Assembly: GCA_017305135.1 (NCBI GenBank)
Contig: JAFKNA010000025.1
Span: 1 to 47,130 of the forward strand
From: Lysobacterales bacterium
GTDB taxonomy: Bacteria; Pseudomonadota; Gammaproteobacteria; Xanthomonadales; Rhodanobacteraceae
Direction: 5' to 3'
DNA length: 47,130 bases
The translations under genes and the position numbers were made by a program. Under the pieces are notes generated by a model, which did no database searches, had not been told where the DNA came from, and was given only the letters and a program-made list of their open reading frames with translations. Of this stretch, positions 39,722-47,130 are shown piece after piece. Position 1 is the first letter of the stretch. The number at the start of each line of letters is the position of its first letter.

Positions 39722-41087
39722 GGTGGCGCCGGCGGCCGTGAGCCGAGCCGACACCATCGCCGCCATCGCCACTGCGCCCGGCGCGGGCGGCGTCGGCGTG
39801 GTGCGGATCTCCGGGCCGGCCGCTGCCGCCATCGCGCAGCACCTGCTCGGCCGCCCGCCGCGGCCCCGCCACGCGCATTACTGCGCCTTCCGCGACGGGT
39901 CGGGCGCGATCATCGACCGTGGCCTGCTGCTGTGGTTTCCGGCGCCGCGCTCCTTCACCGGCGAAGACGTGCTGGAGCTCCAGGCGCACGGCAGCCCGGT
40001 TGTGCTGCGCCTGCTGGTGGCGCGGGCGGTGCAACTCGGCGCGCGCCACGCGCGGCCGGGCGAATTCTCCGAACGCGCCTTCCTCAACGGCAAGCTCGAC
40101 CTCGCCCAGGCCGAAGCCGTCGCCGATCTCATCGCCAGCGGCTCGGAAGCCGCCGCGCGCGCCGCGCAGCGCAGCCTCGAGGGCGAGTTTTCCACACGCG
40201 TCGGCGCGCTCGCCGCGGTCATGGTGGACCTGCGCAGCTACATCGAGGCCGCGCTCGACTTCCCGGACGAAGACATCGACTTTCTCGCCGCGCCGGAGCT
40301 TGCCTCGCGACTGGCCGGCGTGCGATCGGATCTCGACGATCTGCTGGCCGCCGCGCGCCGCGGCGTGCGCCTGGCCGACAGCCTGCACGTGGTCATCATC
40401 GGCCGCCCCAATGTCGGCAAGTCGAGCCTCCTCAATGCCCTCGCGGCCAGTGAACGCGCCATCGTCACCGATATCGCCGGCACCACTCGCGACGTGCTGC
40501 GCGAGACCATCGACCTCGACGGCGTCACAATGACCCTGGTCGACACCGCGGGCCTGCGTGAAGCGGGCGACGTGGTCGAGCAGGAGGGCATCCGCCGCGC
40601 CCGCGCCGAACTCGAACGCGCCGACCTGGCACTGCTGGTGATCGACGATGCCGCCGGTGTACCCGACGACGATCGCGCCCTGCTGGCCAGCCTGCCGCCA
40701 GGCGTTGTCCACATCGTTATCCACAACAAGATCGATCGCGCCGCCGCTGCCCCGCGCAGGGCGGTCGATGACGAGATCGTGCACCTCTGGCTTTCCGCGA
40801 AGAGCGGCGCCGGCCTCGACCTCCTCGCCGCCGAACTCAAGCGCCACGCCGGCCACGCCGACGCCGGCGAAGGCGCCTTCACCGCCCGTGCCCGCCACGT
40901 CGCCGCACTCGAACGCGCGCGCGGCCACTTCGACGCCGCCGAAGCCACCCTCACCCACGGCGCCGGCGCCGAGCTCGCCGCCGAGGAACTCCGCCACGCC
41001 CACCAGGCGCTGGGCGAGATCACCGGCGAATTCACCCCCGACGACCTCCTCGGCGCCATCTTCAGCACCTTCTGCATTGGCAAATAG
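39714..41087 (+). CDS. mnmE: tRNA modification GTPase MnmE
   Basis: GTPase that with MnmG makes 5-substituted uridine at the wobble position of certain tRNAs. The 457-residue product has the tetrahydrofolate-binding N-domain (DTIAAIATAPGAGGVGVVRISG), helical domain motifs RARPGEFSERAFLNGKLDLAQAEAVADLI in the genomic order, and the G domain with GRPNVGKS (230-237), DIAGTTRD, DTAGLRE and NKID. It ends in the FCIGK tail whose Cys is required in the family. The start is uncertain: the GTG at 39714 overlaps yidC by 8 bp, while the GTG at 39738 (VSRADTIAAIA) matches the usual N-terminus and follows AGGTGG. Confidence 0.96.
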   Translation: MPEVAPAAVSRADTIAAIATAPGAGGVGVVRISGPAAAAIAQHLLGRPPRPRHAHYCAFRDGSGAIIDRGLLLWFPAPRSFTGEDVLELQAHGSPVVLRLLVARAVQLGARHARPGEFSERAFLNGKLDLAQAEAVADLIASGSEAAARAAQRSLEGEFSTRVGALAAVMVDLRSYIEAALDFPDEDIDFLAAPELASRLAGVRSDLDDLLAAARRGVRLADSLHVVIIGRPNVGKSSLLNALAASERAIVTDIAGTTRDVLRETIDLDGVTMTLVDTAGLREAGDVVEQEGIRRARAELERADLALLVIDDAAGVPDDDRALLASLPPGVVHIVIHNKIDRAAAAPRRAVDDEIVHLWLSAKSGAGLDLLAAELKRHAGHADAGEGAFTARARHVAALERARGHFDAAEATLTHGAGAELAAEELRHAHQALGEITGEFTPDDLLGAIFSTFCIGK

Positions 41088-41157
41088 CCACCGATCCGCG
41101 GCTTCCGGTTGCAACACGCCGGGTAGCCGGCAACCCTGATGGGCGCTTCGGCTACCG

Positions 41158-41319
41158 GTGGACGAATACCGCCGCGAAGTCATTGCCCGCGTGCTGGCAG
41201 AGGCACACGACCTCGCCGACTTCCGTGTGCTGTGGATCAAGGCCAGGAAGCGCCGCTCCCTGATCGACCATCTGCTCGGCTCCGACGCGCGACGACACGT
41301 CACAAGCGACGCCGGAACA
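41158..41319 (+). pseudogene. Remnant resembling the C-terminal part of a type I restriction subunit (HsdR)
   Basis: A plus-strand reading from 41158 gives DEYRREVIARVLAEAHDLADF followed by RVLWIKARKRRSLIDHLLG. The pattern L-x-x-F-R-x-x-W-I-x-x-x-K-R-x-x-L-I-x-x-L resembles the EcoEI_R_C-type C-terminal domain of type I restriction R subunits. An in-frame stop lies just upstream (41137-41139) and family resemblance ends near 41319, so this is a fragment of about 50 codons. No other hsd gene is visible. Assigned by memory of the domain pattern, not by a search. Confidence 0.45.
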
Positions 41320-41438
41320 TCGTGGAGCTGGCGGCATCATGCCGGACGGCCCCATAGGAGACATTCCGCCGTCTTTGCCGGTGCACTGGCGCGGAGCAAA
41401 CATGACGTGCCTACGCCCGCGCGCAGGCTCAAGGCGCC

Positions 41439-41519
41439 CCGTAGGAGCGCACCCTGTGCGCGACCGGCGCAGTCGCGTGACCGTGTGGTACCGGTCGCGC
41501 ACAGGGTGGGCTCCTACGG
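41439..41519. repeat. REP-like palindrome
   Basis: Left arm 41439-41467 (CCGTAGGAGCGCACCCTGTG then CGCGACCGG) pairs with right arm 41491-41519 with one mismatch over 29 positions, around a 23-nt loop. I recall this GTAGGAGCGCACCCTGTGCGCGA family as widespread in Lysobacterales and pseudomonads. It lies in the 530-bp stretch without intact genes between mnmE and the AhpD-like gene, beside the restriction-subunit remnant. The rest of that stretch shows nothing I can name. Confidence 0.85.
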
Positions 41520-41617
41520 CAGCGTGGAAATTCGACACAGTGTGTCGTGTTTGATGAGAGTGAGTGCAGCAAATCCCCCTCACTTGCTTGCCGCATCGCG
41601 TGAGGACCAGGCTTGGC

Positions 41618-41968
41618 TCAGCCCGCCCCAGCCTTGTGCGCGTGCTGCATCATCGTGTCGATCGCCAGCCCCGAGTGCGCATAGGCCGCGCCAGCGCGCA
41701 TCTCGGCGGCGACCCAGATCGCTTCCATGATTTCCTGCTCGCTGGCGCCGGCGGCGAGCGCCGCTTCGGTGTGGCCGCGGATGCAGTAGGGACATTGCGT
41801 GGTGTGGGCGACGGCCACGGCGAGGAGCTGCTTGGTCTTCTTCGGCAGCGCGCCATCGGCGAATACCTGCCGGCTGAAGGCCTGGAAGGCGGACAGGGTT
41901 TCCGGGGCGAGTTCGCGGCGCTTGTGGGCGATGTCGCCGCCGGCTGGCGGATACATTGGATGATCCAT
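41618..41968 (-). CDS. Carboxymuconolactone decarboxylase/AhpD-family protein
   Basis: Small helical protein of the AhpD-like superfamily, probably a thiol-dependent peroxidase or disulfide reductase. The 116-residue product has the redox motif CPYCIRGH (Cys59, Cys62, His66), preceded by KTKQLLAVAVAHTTQ and followed by AAGASEQEIMEAIWVAAEMRAGAAYAHS in several segments, the usual layout. A strong AGGAGG lies before the ATG at 41968. It is downstream of and co-directional with the small FPASDPP gene and fdxA, with short gaps, so a redox-related operon is likely. The exact substrate is unknown. Confidence 0.92.
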   Translation of the reverse strand: MDHPMYPPAGGDIAHKRRELAPETLSAFQAFSRQVFADGALPKKTKQLLAVAVAHTTQCPYCIRGHTEAALAAGASEQEIMEAIWVAAEMRAGAAYAHSGLAIDTMMQHAHKAGAG

Positions 41969-41996
41969 GATGGCCTCCTGGCCTGCTGTGAACAGC

Positions 41997-42200
41997 CTAC
42001 CCGACCCGACCCAGCGTCCAGCACGGCGGATCGCTGGCCGGGAAGCTGTCCTCGACGGCGGTGTCGACTTCCCATTGCTGGTGACGTGCTACGCGAGCGC
42101 TGCGCTGTGCTGCGTGGCGCAGGCGCGACAGCCCCGGCGGATGCACCCGCGGCGAGGTTCCGGGGTGTTGGCTCAATGGATGGTGGATCGCGGATTTCAT
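41997..42200 (-). CDS. Small protein with C-terminal EDSFPASDPP motif
   Basis: A 67-residue protein with start ATG at 42200 behind a good ribosome site (GGAGG, 6 nt spacing). The first half is basic and has no recognisable fold. The end reads VEDSFPASDPPCWTLGRVG and contains the E-D-x-F-P-A-S-D-P-P motif, which I recall from many short uncharacterised proteobacterial proteins. It lies between fdxA (41 bp upstream) and the AhpD-like gene (28 bp downstream), all on the minus strand. An in-frame ATG at 42284 would overlap fdxA, so I prefer 42200. Function unknown. Confidence 0.7.
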   Translation of the reverse strand: MKSAIHHPLSQHPGTSPRVHPPGLSRLRHAAQRSARVARHQQWEVDTAVEDSFPASDPPCWTLGRVG

Positions 42201-42241
42201 GATGGCCCTCCAGATGGATGGGCGGCCAAATGGGTCGCCCG

Positions 42242-42565
42242 TCAGCGTTCGAGGAGCGGCAGCTTGCCGGGCCTGCCGTTCCATTCATCGGCATCGGCCG
42301 GTGGATCGACACGGGCATCGATCACCGGCCAGTGCGGCGCGAGTTCAGCATTGAGCACGGTGAAGCGCTCCATGCCGGCGGGGACGTCGTCCTCGGGGAA
42401 AATCGCCTCGGCCGGGCATTCGGGGACGCACAGCGTGCAGTCGATGCACTCTTCCGGGTCGATGGCGAGGAAGTTCGGCCCCTCGTGGAAGCAGTCCACG
42501 GGACAGACCTCCACGCAGTCGGTGTACTTGCACTTGATGCAGTTGTCGGTGACGACATGCGTCAT
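42242..42565 (-). CDS. fdxA: 7Fe ferredoxin FdxA
   Basis: Electron carrier with one [3Fe-4S] and one [4Fe-4S] cluster. The 107-residue product has the N-terminal pattern [17 protein letters not shown] (Cys9, 12, 17, 21, 25) and the second set [12 protein letters not shown] (Cys40, 43, 46, 50), then the C-terminal extension of the FdxA (Azotobacter FdI-like) family with [17 protein letters not shown]. The ATG at 42565 follows GGAG. First gene of a likely operon with the FPASDPP peptide and the AhpD-like protein. An FNR/ANR-like sequence lies about 60-80 bp upstream. Confidence 0.96.
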   Translation of the reverse strand: MTHVVTDNCIKCKYTDCVEVCPVDCFHEGPNFLAIDPEECIDCTLCVPECPAEAIFPEDDVPAGMERFTVLNAELAPHWPVIDARVDPPADADEWNGRPGKLPLLER

Positions 42566-42625
42566 CGGGCGCTCCAGGGTCCACGGATCGGCCGCAACGA
42601 CCGATCATCCGCCGATCATGCTGCA

Positions 42626-42645
42626 TTGATCCTGATCCACGTCAA
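42626..42645 (-). promoter_or_regulatory. Overlapping FNR/ANR-like sites upstream of fdxA
   Basis: TTGATCCTGATCCA (42626-42639, plus) differs at one arm position from TTGAT-N4-ATCAA, and TTGACGTGGATCAG (42632-42645, minus) matches the same pattern with two arm differences. The second centre (42638.5) is 41.5 bp from a start that a GATGAT hexamer (42604-42609, minus) would specify, the class II activator distance. This is by-eye matching; a chance match remains possible. Confidence 0.4.
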
Positions 42646-42749
42646 GCGCGTGGCATGCCGGGCAGGCGCTGCGTGATCCACGGGCTCCCGGCTGGAGATC
42701 GGCGGCTTCGCCCCCACGATGGACGTTTCCACGCCCAAAGGAGCCCGCG

Positions 42750-43442
42750 ATGATCGACCTCTATTACTGGCCCACCCCGAACGGCCACAAGATCACCCTG
42801 TTCCTGGAAGAAGCCGGCCTCGACTACCGCATCCAGCCGGTCGACATCGGCAAGGGCGACCAGTTCAAGCCGGACTTCCTCGCCATCTCGCCGAACAACA
42901 AGATGCCGGCCATCGTCGACCATGATCCGGTGGATGGCGGCGCGCCGATCAGCGTGTTCGAGTCCGGCGCAATCCTGCAGTACCTGGCCGGCAAGACCGG
43001 CAGGTTCTGCCCGAAGGACCTGCGCGGGCGCATCGAGGTCGACGAGTGGCTGTTCTGGCAGGTCGCGGGCCTGGGGCCGATGACCGGGCAATACGGGCAT
43101 TTCCATGTCTATGCACCCGAGCCCATTCCCTATGCGCGCGAACGCTACCGCAAGGAAGCCGAACGCCTGCTCGGCGTGCTCGATCGCCAGCTCGCCGGCC
43201 GCGACTTCATCACCGGCCGCGACTACACGATCGCCGACATGGCCGCCTATCCATGGGTCGACGCCTACGAGAAGGCGCCGCTCGACCTCACAGGCTTTCC
43301 GGACCTTCGCCGCTGGCGCGAGGCAATCGCCGCCCGGCCGGCCACGCAGCGGGCCTATGCGCGGGCGCAGGAGATCAATCCCAATGCCGGGCAGCCGATG
43401 GGCGAAGAGGAAAAGAAGATCCTGTTCGGCGGGGGCCGGTAG
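42750..43442 (+). CDS. YfcG/YghU-like glutathione transferase (disulfide-bond oxidoreductase)
   Basis: Glutathione S-transferase-fold protein; YfcG and YghU of E. coli bind GSSG and reduce disulfides. The 230-residue product has the N-terminal thioredoxin-like domain with YWPTPNGHKITLFLEEAG and VDIGKGDQFKPDFLAISPNN KMPAIVD, where TPNGHK, GKGxQFKPxFLAISPNNK and the ESGAILQYLA segment are typical of this subgroup. The helical C-domain has FITGRDYTIADMAAYPWV. AAAGGAG lies 6 bp before the ATG. Divergent from fdxA across 184 bp. I am sure of the subgroup and less so of the individual orthologue. Confidence 0.92.
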   Translation: MIDLYYWPTPNGHKITLFLEEAGLDYRIQPVDIGKGDQFKPDFLAISPNNKMPAIVDHDPVDGGAPISVFESGAILQYLAGKTGRFCPKDLRGRIEVDEWLFWQVAGLGPMTGQYGHFHVYAPEPIPYARERYRKEAERLLGVLDRQLAGRDFITGRDYTIADMAAYPWVDAYEKAPLDLTGFPDLRRWREAIAARPATQRAYARAQEINPNAGQPMGEEEKKILFGGGR

Positions 43443-43548
43443 CCTCCAGCGCGGGAAGACATGGGGCGGGTTCGGGCGCGCCCGGGAGCGCCGGGGAAGC
43501 ACGCGCGGTTGCGGCCATAATGCTTGGGTTTTCCCGCTGGAACCCGCC

Positions 43549-45795
43549 ATGCTCCGCCTGCTCCTTGCCGTTCTTCTCTTCGCCCCGCTGCTCGTGCACG
43601 CCGAACGCCTCACCATCGATCGCATCTTCTCCGATCCCGATCTCAACGGGCCGACGCCGCGTGCGCTGCAGATCGCGCCCGACGGCCAGCGCGTGACCTT
43701 CCTGCGCGGCCGCGACGACGACCAGAACCAGCTTGACTTGTGGCAATACGAGATCGCCTCCGGCAGGACCGGGCGGCTGGTCGATTCGACGGCACTGGGC
43801 GCCGGCAAGGCGCTTTCGGCCACCGAGCAGGCACGCCGCGAGCGCGCGCGCACGGCGCAGCTGAAGGGCATCCTGTCCTACCGCTGGTCGCCAGACGGCA
43901 AGCGGCTCCTCTTCAGTGTCGATGAGCGGCTGTGGCTCTACGAGCTCAAGGCGGCGCCGACGAAGCGCCTGCGTGCGCTGACCGCGCCCGGCGTGGAGGT
44001 GATCGATCCGAAGGTGTCGCCGCGCGGCGGCTACGTGTCGTGGGTCAGCGGGCAGAATCTTTACGCCCTCGACCTCGCCAGCGGGCGCGAGGTGAAGCTG
44101 ACGCGCGACGGCGGCGGCGCCATCCACAACGGCGAGGCCGAGTTCGTCGCCCAGGAGGAAATGGACCGGTCCAGCGGCTACTGGTGGGCGCCGGACGATT
44201 CGGCGATCGCCTTCGAACGCTTCGACGAAAGCGGCGTCGACGAGGTGGAGCGCAGCGAGATCCTCGCCGACCGCACGGTGGTGGTGAAGCAGCGCTATCC
44301 AGCCGCCGGGCGCCCCAACGTGAAGGTCGGGCTGGGGCTGGTGAAGCCCACCGGCGGCAAGTCGCGCTGGGTGGATCTCGGCAAGGACCCGGACATCTAT
44401 CTCGCCCGCGTCGACTGGCTGCCGGACGGCAGGCGCCTCGCCTTCCAGCGCCAGAGCCGCAACCAGCAGCGGCTGGATCTGGTCATGGTGGACGCCACGA
44501 ACCTGAAGCAGACGCCGCTCCTCACCGAGACCAGCGACACCTGGATCAATCTCAACGACGATCTCCGCTTCTTGAAAGGCGAGGACGCCTTCGTCTGGGC
44601 CTCCGAACGCAGCGGCTACAAGCACCTCCACGTGTTCGGCCTCGACGGCGCCCTGCGCCGTACGCTGACCCGGGGCGACTGGGATGTCGATGCGCTGCTG
44701 GCGCTGGACGAGAAGAACGGTCGCATCTTCTTCGGCGCCAACCACGACGACGTGCTGCAGGCGCAGGTGTACGTGGTCGCGCTGGACGGCAGCGATGCCG
44801 CGCAGCCGCGGCGCGTCAGTGAAGGCGAGGGCATGCACGCGGCAGTGTTCGCCGACGATGCCTCGACCTGGATCGACACCTTTTCCAACCCGACGACGCC
44901 GCCACAGGTGAGCCTGCGCCGCGCCGATGGCGGCCGGATCGCCTGGATCGAGCCGAACGAGCTCAAGGAGGGCCATCCCTACTGGGCGTATCGGGACGGC
45001 TTCATTGAACCCGAGTTCGGCAGCCTTCCCGGCGAGGACGGGCAGGCGCTCCACTACCGCCTGCACAAGCCGGCCGGCTTCGATCCGGCGCGGCGCTACC
45101 CGGTGTTCACGACCTGGTACGGCGGTCCGGGCCGGCAGTACGTCAGCCGCGCCTGGGGCAGCCATTTCGAGCAGTACATGGCGCAGCAGGGCTACGTCGT
45201 GTTCGCGCTCGACAACCGCGGCACCCCGCGGCGCGGGCGGAAGTTCTCCGATGCCATCTTCCATCGCATGGGCCAGGCCGAAGTGGTCGACCAGCTCGCC
45301 GGCCTCGCCTGGCTGAAGGCGCAGCCCTGGGTCGACGGCGAGCGCGTCGGCATCTACGGCTGGAGCTACGGCGGCTACCAGACGCTGATGCTGCTGGCCA
45401 AGGCGGGCCATGAGTTCGCCGCGGGCGTAGCGGTGGCGCCGGTCACCGACTGGGCGCTCTACGACACCCATTACACCGAGCGCTATCTCGGCACGCCGCA
45501 AGGCAATCCCGAGGGCTACGCGGATTCAGGGATCCTCAAGTGGGCCGATGCCATCGAACCCGGCAAGCTGCTGCTGGTACACGGCATGGCCGACGACAAC
45601 GTGCTCTTCACGCATTCCACCGAGCTCATGGCGCGGCTCCAGAACCAGGGCACCCAATTCCGCCTGATGGCCTACCCCGGCGCCCGGCACGGCCTCTCCA
45701 CGCCGGCGCTGAAGACGCATGTGCACACGCTGATCGCCGACTACTTCGGGGAGAAGCTGCAGCCCGCGGGGACCGCCTTGCCGGCCAAGCCATGA
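43549..45795 (+). CDS. Dipeptidyl peptidase IV (S9B serine peptidase)
   Basis: Removes N-terminal dipeptides, mainly X-Pro, in the periplasm or outside the cell. The 748-residue product starts with a signal peptide (MLRLLLAVLLFAPLLVHA, 1-18), then a beta-propeller (about 40-480) carrying the amino-terminal recognition motif QEEMDRSSGYWW, then the alpha/beta-hydrolase domain with GWSYGG (nucleophile Ser606), ADDNV (Asp682) and GARHG (His714). I chose the ATG at 43549; a longer in-frame start at 43105 overlaps the GST gene and lacks family resemblance. A CATAAT -10-like hexamer lies at 43516-43521. The stop overlaps the next gene by 4 bp. Confidence 0.95.
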   Translation: MLRLLLAVLLFAPLLVHAERLTIDRIFSDPDLNGPTPRALQIAPDGQRVTFLRGRDDDQNQLDLWQYEIASGRTGRLVDSTALGAGKALSATEQARRERARTAQLKGILSYRWSPDGKRLLFSVDERLWLYELKAAPTKRLRALTAPGVEVIDPKVSPRGGYVSWVSGQNLYALDLASGREVKLTRDGGGAIHNGEAEFVAQEEMDRSSGYWWAPDDSAIAFERFDESGVDEVERSEILADRTVVVKQRYPAAGRPNVKVGLGLVKPTGGKSRWVDLGKDPDIYLARVDWLPDGRRLAFQRQSRNQQRLDLVMVDATNLKQTPLLTETSDTWINLNDDLRFLKGEDAFVWASERSGYKHLHVFGLDGALRRTLTRGDWDVDALLALDEKNGRIFFGANHDDVLQAQVYVVALDGSDAAQPRRVSEGEGMHAAVFADDASTWIDTFSNPTTPPQVSLRRADGGRIAWIEPNELKEGHPYWAYRDGFIEPEFGSLPGEDGQALHYRLHKPAGFDPARRYPVFTTWYGGPGRQYVSRAWGSHFEQYMAQQGYVVFALDNRGTPRRGRKFSDAIFHRMGQAEVVDQLAGLAWLKAQPWVDGERVGIYGWSYGGYQTLMLLAKAGHEFAAGVAVAPVTDWALYDTHYTERYLGTPQGNPEGYADSGILKWADAIEPGKLLLVHGMADDNVLFTHSTELMARLQNQGTQFRLMAYPGARHGLSTPALKTHVHTLIADYFGEKLQPAGTALPAKP

Positions 45796-46223
45796 ACCTG
45801 CGCGAGAGCTGGCTGCTGTTCGCGGTCGGCTCGGCGTTCTTTGCCGGGCTGACTGCGCTCTTCGCCAAGCTCGGCGTCGCGGGCATCAATTCCAATCTCG
45901 CCACGCTGATCCGCACCGTGGTGATTATTGCCATGCTCGCGCTGATCGTAAGCCTGCGCGGCGAATGGCGCCCGGACGCCCCAATCACCACGCGCAGCTG
46001 GGTGTTCCTGATTCTCTCCGGTGTTGCCACCGGTCTGTCCTGGCTCTGCTATTTCCGCGCCCTGCAGCTTGGGCCGATCAGCAAGGTCGCGCCGATCGAC
46101 AAGCTCAGCGTCGCCTTCGCCATCTTCTTCGGCGTGCTGTTCGTCGGCGAGGCGTTCTCTTGGCCCGTAGCCATTGGCGGCGCGTTGATCATCGCCGGTT
46201 CAGTGGTGATGATCGTGTTCTGA
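45792..46223 (+). CDS. Half-size EamA/DMT-family transporter
   Basis: Inner-membrane protein of 143 residues with about five hydrophobic helices: SWLLFAVGSAFFAGLTALFAK, LATLIRTVVIIAMLALIVSL, SWVFLILSGVATGLSWLCYF, SVAFAIFFGVLFVGE and WPVAIGGALIIAGSVVMIVF. It carries one EamA domain with the family's FRALQLGPISKVAPIDKLSV segment. Full-size DMT transporters carry two such domains, so this one would need to dimerise. The ATG overlaps the dipeptidyl peptidase stop (ATGA), so the two are co-translated. Substrate unknown. Confidence 0.9.
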   Translation: MNLRESWLLFAVGSAFFAGLTALFAKLGVAGINSNLATLIRTVVIIAMLALIVSLRGEWRPDAPITTRSWVFLILSGVATGLSWLCYFRALQLGPISKVAPIDKLSVAFAIFFGVLFVGEAFSWPVAIGGALIIAGSVVMIVF

Positions 46224-46270
46224 GCATGCGGAGTCCTCCAATACCCCCGTACCGTAGAAGGATTGCGTCT

Positions 46271-46747
46271 ATGAGTACCCCCATGATTGTGCAGGCCGTT
46301 CGCACCCTCACCGTGGCAGTGTGGGCATTGGTGGCCGTCACCGCGTTGAGCCTGCTCGTGCCCCCGTTATGGGGCCTGTTCTGGCCGGCATCATCCGATT
46401 GGCCGCTCGATCTCGGAGAGGGCCGGCCGGCGGTGCGCTCGATGCGTATCGCGGCGACCGTCGATCCGCTGGCGGATTTCCATGACTGGCCCATCAAACG
46501 GCAGATCGCGAGCGCTTCGGCGATCCTGCGGGTCGATCATCATCGCGAAGATAACCGTTGGGTCAGCCGCGTCGGCGAAATCCTGAAACTCCAGCCCGGC
46601 ACCGAACTCCATTACACCGTGGGCGATGTGTACGAAAGGGTGCGCGTAGAGCCTCGAAGTGATCCCGGAGAAGGGATGGTGGTCTTCTTCACCGGCTCGC
46701 CCGCATTCATGCGCGTTGCACGGCGAGCTTCGACCACGGCAGGTTGA
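46271..46747 (+). CDS. Small single-pass membrane protein, unrecognised
   Basis: I do not recognise it. The 158-residue product has an N-terminal membrane helix (about 10-38, RTLTVAVWALVAVTALSLLV), then about 120 residues predicted outside the cytoplasm. It contains DFHDWPIKRQIASASAILRV, then KLQPGTELHYTVGDVYERV and GMVVFFTGSPAFMRV. AGAAGG lies 9 nt before the ATG at 46271. It follows the EamA gene by 47 bp on the same strand and may be transcribed with it. Confidence 0.65.
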   Translation: MSTPMIVQAVRTLTVAVWALVAVTALSLLVPPLWGLFWPASSDWPLDLGEGRPAVRSMRIAATVDPLADFHDWPIKRQIASASAILRVDHHREDNRWVSRVGEILKLQPGTELHYTVGDVYERVRVEPRSDPGEGMVVFFTGSPAFMRVARRASTTAG

Positions 46748-46761
46748 GGAGCCAAGGCGAC

Positions 46762-46824
46762 ATGCCCCTTGCGAAGCTCAAGGAACTCATCGGGCAGGTG
46801 GATTCGGGTAGCCTGTCGAGGTAG
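46762..46824 (+). CDS. Possible 20-residue peptide or degenerate gene start
   Basis: ATG with AAGG five nt upstream, reading MPLAKLKELIGQVDSGSLSR and then TAG, 14 bp after the membrane protein gene. It could be a real short peptide, a gene truncated by a stop, or chance. Confidence 0.2.
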   Translation: MPLAKLKELIGQVDSGSLSR

Positions 46825-47014
46825 GTGCCGGAGAGGGAATCAGTCCCGATCCCGCTCAAACACCGCGGCCGTGCGGATGATCGGGTCGGTGCTTCGGAGG
46901 CGCCATTTTGATCCTCGTCGTCCCGGTGACAGCCGGACGCAGCGTCTCTGGGTCGCGGCGGGCCCTTCAGACGTCATGCCCGCGAAAGCCCACTGCTGTC
47001 CGGCACGGTTGTTG
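46825..47014. other. Non-coding stretch with a REP-like half-arm
   Basis: I see no convincing gene. GTCATGCCCGCGAAAGC (46973-46989) looks like one arm of the GTCATGCCCGCGAAAGCGGG-type dispersed repeats found in many proteobacteria, but the second arm is missing. Confidence 0.35.
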
Positions 47015-47130
47015 CTAGCAGGCGGCGGCGAACGCGAACCGATGCTGCGCATCCTCCAGTTGCTTTCGTCGTTTTCTCCGCGCGTAGGTTTCCCGGTAAT
47101 GGGCTTCCACGCCAGGGCGCTGGAAGAGGG
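47015..47130 (-). CDS. C-terminal end of a gene cut by the window edge
   Basis: Read on the minus strand the last 116 bases give LFQRPGVEAHYRETYARRKR followed by RKQLEDAQHRFAFAAAC and a TAG at 47015-47017. The highly charged helical composition looks like a real protein end rather than chance. The family cannot be told from 37 residues. Confidence 0.4.
   Translation of the reverse strand, partial: LFQRPGVEAHYRETYARRKRRKQLEDAQHRFAFAAAC

Noticed and set aside
46840-47052. Minus-strand open frame of 70 codons
   Set aside because: It crosses a REP-like half-arm and the stop of a better-looking minus frame at 47015, and its composition is typical of non-coding high-GC DNA.

Overview
The window is a high-GC chromosomal segment around the replication origin of a gammaproteobacterium, most likely order Lysobacterales (Xanthomonadales). 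Three things suggest this: the dnaA-dnaN-recF-gyrB block beside rpmH-rnpA-yidC-mnmE; the nearby TPR / tonB-exbB-exbD / pdxJ group, which I recall from Xanthomonas origins; and tyrS directly upstream of a 16S rRNA gene. The 16S signature also looks xanthomonad-like, but I cannot place a genus by eye.

Layout, left to right. 1-1.66 kb: the 5' two thirds of a 16S rRNA gene (minus strand), its leader, and four tandem sigma70-type promoters. 1.66-7.8 kb: tyrS; a cell-wall group made of a MepM-like endopeptidase, anmK and, convergently, ampG; and xth overlapping ampG. 7.86-12.1 kb: two overlapping, secreted FG-GAP-type repeat proteins of unknown role. 12.3-21.1 kb: pyrE, a DUF4124-like coiled-coil protein, the coaBC-dut-algC operon, radC, an inverted-repeat element, an HD-domain protein and an RlmI-like methyltransferase. 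21.3-27.2 kb: acs followed by an overlapping ABC permease / ATPase / phosphopantetheinyl transferase run, a small secreted protein and pdxJ. 27.3-30.8 kb: tonB-exbB-exbD and a periplasmic TPR protein. 30.9-41.1 kb: the origin block, with gyrB, recF, dnaN and dnaA running left and rpmH, rnpA, yidC and mnmE running right. The low-GC dnaA-dnaN gap carries DnaA-box-like sites, and recF contains two perfect palindromic parS-type sites. 41.1-47.1 kb: accessory-looking DNA with a restriction-subunit remnant, a REP-like palindrome, a redox operon (AhpD-like protein, small FPASDPP peptide, FdxA ferredoxin), a YfcG-like GST, a dipeptidyl peptidase IV, a half-size EamA transporter, a small membrane protein and a gene cut by the window end.

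Most of the window is conserved housekeeping DNA, and transcription of most essential genes, including the rRNA operon, points away from the putative origin. The less ordinary items are the quadruple rRNA promoter array, parS sites written into recF codons, the tandem FG-GAP pair sharing a short Phe-Glu C-terminal tail, the acs-ABC-PPTase operon, and the fdxA operon with an FNR/ANR-like operator. I see no clear evidence of a wholly new system.
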